This document shows positions 59,831 through 64,000 of a DNA stretch of 64,000 bases, one piece after another. The translations under genes were made by a program, and so were the position numbers. How positions within the stretch are numbered: the first letter of the stretch is position 1; every line of letters starts with the position of its first letter. Source of the stretch: Spirogloea muscicola (taxonomy: Eukaryota; Streptophyta; Zygnematophyceae; Spirogloeales; Spirogloeaceae); assembly GCA_009602725.1 (NCBI GenBank), contig WELB01000198.1:67144-131143 (forward strand), given 5' to 3'. The notes beneath the pieces are model-generated. The model did not search any database, was not told the DNA's origin, and saw only the letters and a list, made by a program, of their open reading frames with translations.

Positions 59831-60425
59831 TGCCTGCGAGCTCCCGGGACTCGGCGGCCATGCCGTCCATCCCTGCGTGTGTCGGCCACCTGACTTGCAC
59901 CGGAAGCAGGATGTCCTTGACAGCGAGCAGCACCTGTCTGACGATCACGCTAGCCGTGCATGCCGCTATCCCGAGAAGATCGGCTGTGTCCCTGAGTCCA
60001 AATCCGGTTGCCAGGCGGTGCAGCGTGGCCGCAATCCTTGCTTCCACCGGCACAGCTGCTCTGTGAGTCGTGTCCCGCTTCTCGATCGCGCCGCGAAGAG
60101 CCTGGACCAGCCTGTCAAAGACTCCGCGCGACACTCTCACGCTCTTCCGGAATTGCTCCTCGGTGAAGTCGACCTGCAGCTGGTGGAGCCAGCCGGTCGG
60201 CTGAGTGGAGCTCCACAGGAGGCGCGGTGCTCTCTCCTCCTCTTGCAGCAACATCGTGGCCACGGGCGCCAATTGCCCCATGATCTCGATCGGCTGCAAG
60301 AGCGGCAGCAGAGTCGCCTCCGCCGACGCCTCCGCCTCCGCCTCCGCCTCCGCCTCCGTCGAGCCCAGGTGCCAGGTCAGGACTGTCATCATGACGCAGC
60401 AGATCCGCCTCCGCTCGGACCCCAT
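59830..60425 (-). pseudogene. PIF/Harbinger transposase, N-terminal half only
   Basis: Minus-strand frame from Met at 60425 (MGSERRRICC) through a short Ala-Glu repeat, APRLLWSSTQPTGWLHQLQV, SVRVSRGVFDRLVQAL, LHRLATGFGLRDTADLLGIA and VRWPTHAGMDGMAAESREL. It aligns to the N-terminal half of the 57.08 kb copy and is in frame where that copy is frameshifted. The DDE domain is absent: homology ends near 59830 at the junction with ORF1. This is a deletion derivative. Confidence 0.8.
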
Positions 60426-60540
60426 GCCTGCAGGCCTGGTCGGCTGCGGGAGGGGGGGAGCTTGCGCCTGCGGGAGGCGGCGCTGCTGCTGGGGTTTAGA
60501 AGAAAGACGCTTCCAGGAGCGGCTGCTGATATTTAAATAT

Positions 60541-60569
60541 TCGGCTGTAAACTGCCAGCCAGATGCATA
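60541..60569. repeat. Short dispersed motif CGGCTGTAAACTGCCAGCC
   Basis: The same 19-bp core plus AGATGCAT occurs at 18534-18558, and a shorter version lies inside the 48-bp insertion at 12824. The core has inverted ends (GGCTG...CAGCC). Here it sits at the upstream edge of the truncated Harbinger copy. Confidence 0.7.
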
Positions 60570-60613
60570 CAGGTGTTCATGACGGAGCCAAAGGCTAGGC
60601 AGACAGGGCGCCC

Positions 60614-61650
60614 TCAATACCCCCGTGTCAGCAGTAGGAAGTCAGATGAGCTGAGGGGAGGAAGGGCAACCCCGCTGCGCAAACCAGAGGCTGCTGCAAG
60701 GGCGCGACCAGCCCGGCGATGCAAAGCAATCGCCTGGGACCGCTGTAGGGACATAGACAAGCGCATACGGTAGCAGGACAGAAGACCCATAGGCACCGAG
60801 CCACCGGAAAGGGCTGCACCCTGTTCCCGGCGCCGCTGGTCAGCTTGAGAGGCCAGCAGCGAAAGTAACGAGGACCACCGACCCCCTTAACACCCGTGGA
60901 TGTCCATGGCCAGGGGGTAAAAGGTATCACCCGCCGGGTGGTCCTTGTACTTGTTCAACTTCTTCTGTTCGGCCACCTTCACAGCATAGCCGGTCTCAGA
61001 AGTAATGGGGCCCTTCATCCGGGAGCTGTCGGTTAGGACGACGTCCATGAGGAGCCGCTTGCCACCTCCCAGGGGGTCGTCAACCAGATCGACACGCCTC
61101 GTCCGAGGGACCCCGTTGCGGAGCTGGACGGGCATCACCCCGGTGCTCTCCAACGCCACTTGATATCCCGCCTCCTTGACGATGCCATACATGGCGTCAC
61201 GTAGGAGGTTGTGGGAGCGCGTGCGCTCACTGCCTCTGGCACACCTGAGCATGTGGTCACCCATGAGCAATGCATCATGCTCGAGAAGCCCACATTCACA
61301 CTGGTTCACCCCTGCCAAGCACAGGGATGGTAAGCCAAGGCGGCGGCGCATAGCATCGAAAAACAAAGCATTCTACATCCGCAAGCCCGCATGCAAAGGC
61401 AAAGCGCGGAGCCACTCAGACGCTCCCAGAGACGAAACAGATCGGAGCCGAGCCTGGCCTCGAGCATCCCCTTGGAGGAGACTCCGGAGATGCTCCAGTG
61501 GTTGCTCGTCTGCAGCACGGGAAAACCGCGACTGAGCCTTAACATCAGAAACGTCGGCCCAGGCAGCAAAACCAATAGGCTCATTCACCAGAGGCGGGTA
61601 TGCGGCGAAGAGGTCCTGTTGGCATGCTTTGAGAGTCACCTGGAAAGGAG
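60614..61650 (-). mobile_element. Retroelement fragment: zinc-knuckle/endonuclease domain plus C-terminal tail
   Basis: Longest visible piece of the element. On the minus strand one frame runs GASEWLRALPLHAGLRM, an in-frame TAG, NALFFDAMRRRLGLPSLCLA, QCECG...DHMLRCARGSERTR, SHNLLRDAMYGIVKEAGYQV, RRVDLVDDPLGGGKRLLMDV, VAEQKKLNKYKDH and AMDIHGC. After an in-frame TAA the same frame continues to LLSCYRMRLSMSLQRSQAIA, LHRRAGRALAAASG and LSSSDFLLLTRGY-stop at 60614. This matches the C-terminal end of LINE-type reverse transcriptases with a restriction-like endonuclease (zinc knuckle, RHN-like, PD-like and DVxxxD motifs). Both internal stops could come from single C-to-T changes (CAG/CAA). No reverse transcriptase core is present, so the copy is 5' truncated. 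Confidence 0.75.
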
Positions 61651-61669
61651 AGGGCGGCTGCTGGGAGAG

Positions 61670-62520
61670 GCCAGCTGGGGTTTGGAGCTAATGCCCTAGC
61701 GCGCCGGGCAGCCAATCCGACCTGGCGGTGCTTGGGGGACGGTGCACGTGCAGGTGGCCTCGGCCTCCGTGGCAGCGGCCCCCCCTTTGACCCGGCGGTC
61801 AACACCGTTTTGGCCGACCAACCCGGTGTAACCGGGCCTAGTGGGCCAACTCACACCGGGGCGGACGGACGGACGCAGGGATACGTGTCGCGCGGTGTAT
61901 GGAACGCCCGGCTTCACAAGCTTGCGAGCCCGGACGCGGACGCGCGCCACGGAGGCGCCACATCGGGCGCTGACTAGGACGCCTCTTGGGGCGCCTTAAA
62001 TAAGAGGAAACGCGCGCGTTTGCCACGGGGGCGGACGGAACTGGGCCCACCTCCCCGAGGAGGGCCCAATTCCGTCCACCAACCCCCCCCTCGTCCACGC
62101 CCTTCGGCGGCCTGCCCAAAAGGGGACAGCTGGCACCCCTCACCCCCCACCCCAATACACGAGATTTCAAATACGGTCCTGAACGTGCAGGCGGCCTCGG
62201 CCTCCGTGGTCGCGTCCCACCCCCCAACATGGCGGACGCCAGCGTCCGTTCGTCCGTCTCGGTGTGAATTGGCCCTTGTTAGCCACCTTAGCATAGGGCT
62301 TCGTGATTGGAGACCCACTTCTTGGACTGGTTTCTGCATGAACAATGTAGTGGCTAGAGATTTGGCCACCCTTTTTTGCATGGGCTACCACGGGCAATCT
62401 ACCCACCCATCCATCGGCAACCACCGCCATACTGACGGTCCCCCGTCACTAGCAGCTGACGGTCACTCCCCCAGGCTATCGTCAGCCGTCTCTCGTTCTC
62501 GTCATCACTGACGGCTAATA
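61670..62520. repeat. Harbinger-end-like repeats, mixed orientation
   Basis: 61675-61810 is the inverted counterpart of 56862-56995 (GGGGTTTGG...CTAGCGCGCCGGGCAGCCAA). 61880-62075 is the direct counterpart of 56640-56830. A second GGCGGCCTCGGCCTCCGTGG block occurs at about 62190. Later sequence includes CTGACGG/CCGTCA-rich stretches near 62425-62525. No coding sequence was recognised. Probably fused remnants of several Harbinger ends. Confidence 0.55.
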
Positions 62521-62850
62521 ACGCCGTCAAGGCAGTCTACAGTGCTGCCACCTCCCGTCGCCGTTCCAGCGCCAGCACCATGCTGTCTCGCATGTCACGA
62601 CTCCGGGTTGCGCTGCTCTCAGCTCTATATAAAATCCACGCTGCCCAGCCTGGTGAAATTGTCCGTCTCCAGGCACCTGTCAAGCCTTTCCTGCGGCACT
62701 GACAGTCAATTTATTTATCAGCCGGATGAGGTGTCTAGTCTCCAGGCATCTGTCAATACGTTACAACTGCATTGACATTCCAGCCATGCAAAATCGTTAC
62801 ACCGCCAGCACCTCACGAGCTTCTGCTTGCTGCACAGAAGGAGCACTTCA
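62521..62850. other. Unassigned sequence
   Basis: Contains two related segments with CTCCAGGCA(C/T)CTGTCAA (about 62669 and 62740), a small imperfect tandem duplication. No gene was recognised. Confidence 0.4.
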
Positions 62851-62851
62851 G

Positions 62852-62972
62852 AAGAGAGAAGGCGCGCGGGGCGCATGAAATGAAATGGAGGCCAATTCAA
62901 GCCGACACATTGTCAAAGGCAAAGGCAAAGTCTAGGGCAAACTAAACAGGGCTACATATTACGGAAACCGAG
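62852..62972 (-). repeat. Subfamily II tail (minus)
   Basis: GAAGGCGCGCGGGGCGCATG, GGCCAATTCAAGCCGACAC, GTCTAGGGCAAACTAAAC, GGCTACATATTACGG. A small AAAGGCAAAGGCAAAG expansion is present. Confidence 0.8.
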
Positions 62973-63187
62973 GGCCGTAAAAGGCCAGCCCAAGAGGGAA
63001 GTGCAAGCTTCGGAGGGGCCAGGAGGGGCACAGAGGGCTCACAAGGGGCGGGGAGGTGGCACTGACTGAGTGGAGGGAGGAACAGGAGCGGCAAAGGGGC
63101 ATCAAGGACAGAAGCGGCTGCTAAGGTGGGAAGTGGTGCATGTGCACGGGGCTCTCGGGTCCTAGTGGCTCGACCTGCTAGCCAGGC

Positions 63188-63612
63188 TTGCGCGCCACGC
63201 TGTCTCCCGCAGGCAAGGTGAGCCGGCTGACTTCAACGCCGCTGGCTCGTGGGCCCAGGTTTATCGCATGCACTTTCAATATCCCTCCAGCGGTTCATGG
63301 CCCACGCCTTGCATCTGCATGCTGGCCGTGCTCTTGTTGCCGGGTCAGGCTTTCGTCAGGGGATGTTTTCCCGGCAGCTAGTCTGTCGGATGAGAGGCTC
63401 CTCACTCGTAATTACTGAGTGATCCATCCTCCACCCGTTTTGACAGCATCTTCAGGCCCCTCCGTCATTGTGGCTTTAAAGTGGCACTCCCAATGGGCTC
63501 CCAATTGTGGCTTTAGGCCCCTCCGTCATCTGGCCCCTTCGAACCTTCGTTAATTCTTTTCGGGCTGGCTTTTCACAACCCTTGCCCCCATTGGGAGAGC
63601 CACTTTTCTTCT
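63188..63612 (+). mobile_element. Retroelement 3' end, tail subfamily III (plus)
   Basis: Frameshifted C-terminal peptide (MAHALHLHAGRALVAGSGF in one frame, SLSDERLLTRNY-stop at 63418 in another). The tail has GATCCATCCTCC, CTTCAGGCCCCTCCGTCAT (duplicated), GGGCTGGCTTTTCACAACCC and CCCCCATTGGGAGAGCC. Confidence 0.7.
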
Positions 63613-63784
63613 ATCCAGGCCGGGCATCAAGGGTGGCGGGCCCGGCGGCACGGCCAGGCTGCCAGGCAGGGTGGACCTTGGCCCGGCCCCGTCCAAAAGC
63701 GGGCGTGCCAGCCAGGAGCATCCGGCCCGCCTCTTGCCCGCCGCATATCTGTCGCTCTTGCGACGACAAGTTTCGGCCTGTTTG

Positions 63785-64000
63785 CAGCGTGCTCAGGCTA
63801 GTAGAAGAAAGGGCTCGCCCATTGAGGATAGGGGCTGGACAAGCCAGCCCAAAAAAGAATGAACAAAGAACGAGAAGGGGGCCAGAGGAAGCCAGAGGAA
63901 GCGCTAAGAAACCAAAGCACACAAAGAAAGAAAGCAGCTACAAATTACTCAGTAACCCCTGCTAAGCAGCCGCAAATCAGAGAGGCTAGGGTCCTGGAAG
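63785..64000 (-). mobile_element. Retroelement 3' end, tail subfamily I (minus), runs off the window
   Basis: GGGCTCGCCCATTGAGGATA, the hairpin GGGCTGG-ACAAG-CCAGCCC (as written on +), GGGGGCCAGAGGAAGC (with AGAGGAAGCC duplicated), and GTAACCCCTGCTAAGCAGCC, the complement of the LSRGY-stop end. The coding part continues beyond 64000. Confidence 0.8.

Noticed and set aside
60880-61380. In-frame TAG and TAA at Gln-like positions in the retroelement, suggesting an alternative genetic code
   Set aside because: Host genes here end normally at TGA, TAA and TAG (tRNase Z and DRP1 at TGA, the cysteine-rich genes at TAA), and no host exon needs TAA or TAG to be read through. C-to-T decay in a dead element is simpler.

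Overview
This window is nuclear DNA from a eukaryote of the green lineage, most likely a chlorophyte alga (a trebouxiophyte-like species would fit; the genus is inference). The evidence is threefold. Genes are split by many GT-AG introns. Interstitial telomere-like tracts are of the plant type (TTTAGGG/CCCTAAA). Several proteins have plant-style forms: a DRP1-type dynamin, an SBDS protein with a C-terminal zinc finger, and a VPS13 with the plant-type C-terminus. There are two N gaps and two single N bases, so this is a draft assembly.

The left half (1-39.5 kb) carries ordinary housekeeping genes: the C-terminal end of a VPS13 lipid-transfer protein (+, 59-3114), a full-size ABCB/MDR ABC exporter (-, 3874 to about 11690), a short-form tRNase Z (-, 14527-17718), a complete DRP1-type dynamin-related GTPase (-, 20075-25508), a ferroportin-type metal exporter (-, 27334-30742), the ribosome-maturation factor SBDS/SDO1 with its first exon lost in a gap (+, 32438-33906), and the mitochondrial-type LepA/EF4 GTPase GUF1 (-, 34320-39488). 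These genes show no common pathway and no operon-like arrangement. They are separated by repeat islands at 12.1-14.3 kb and 25.8-27.0 kb.

The right half (40-64 kb) is accessory-like. It holds three paralogous five-exon genes for small secreted proteins with about 22 cysteines (40365-42078 -, 45872-47489 -, 50781-52338 +). Two of them sit on the arms of a large inverted duplication (about 44.93-47.62 kb and 50.65-54.28 kb). The right arm also carries a roughly 1 kb insertion containing another cysteine-rich ORF and a 7-bp satellite. The 54-64 kb stretch is mobile-element rubble: two decayed PIF/Harbinger DNA transposons, and fragments of a retroelement whose C-terminus looks like a zinc-knuckle plus restriction-like endonuclease domain.

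The most unusual feature is a dispersed repeat that explains most of the non-genic DNA. Dozens of copies share a conserved C-terminal peptide (ending in variants of SDLRLLSRGY-stop) followed by 3'UTR-like tails containing a GGGCTGG...CCAGCCC hairpin and the word CAATGGGCGAGC. I read these as 5'-truncated 3' ends of the endonuclease-bearing retroelement, in at least three 3'UTR subfamilies, often nested or tandemly arrayed. No tRNA, rRNA, CRISPR array or bacterial-type regulatory signal was recognised.
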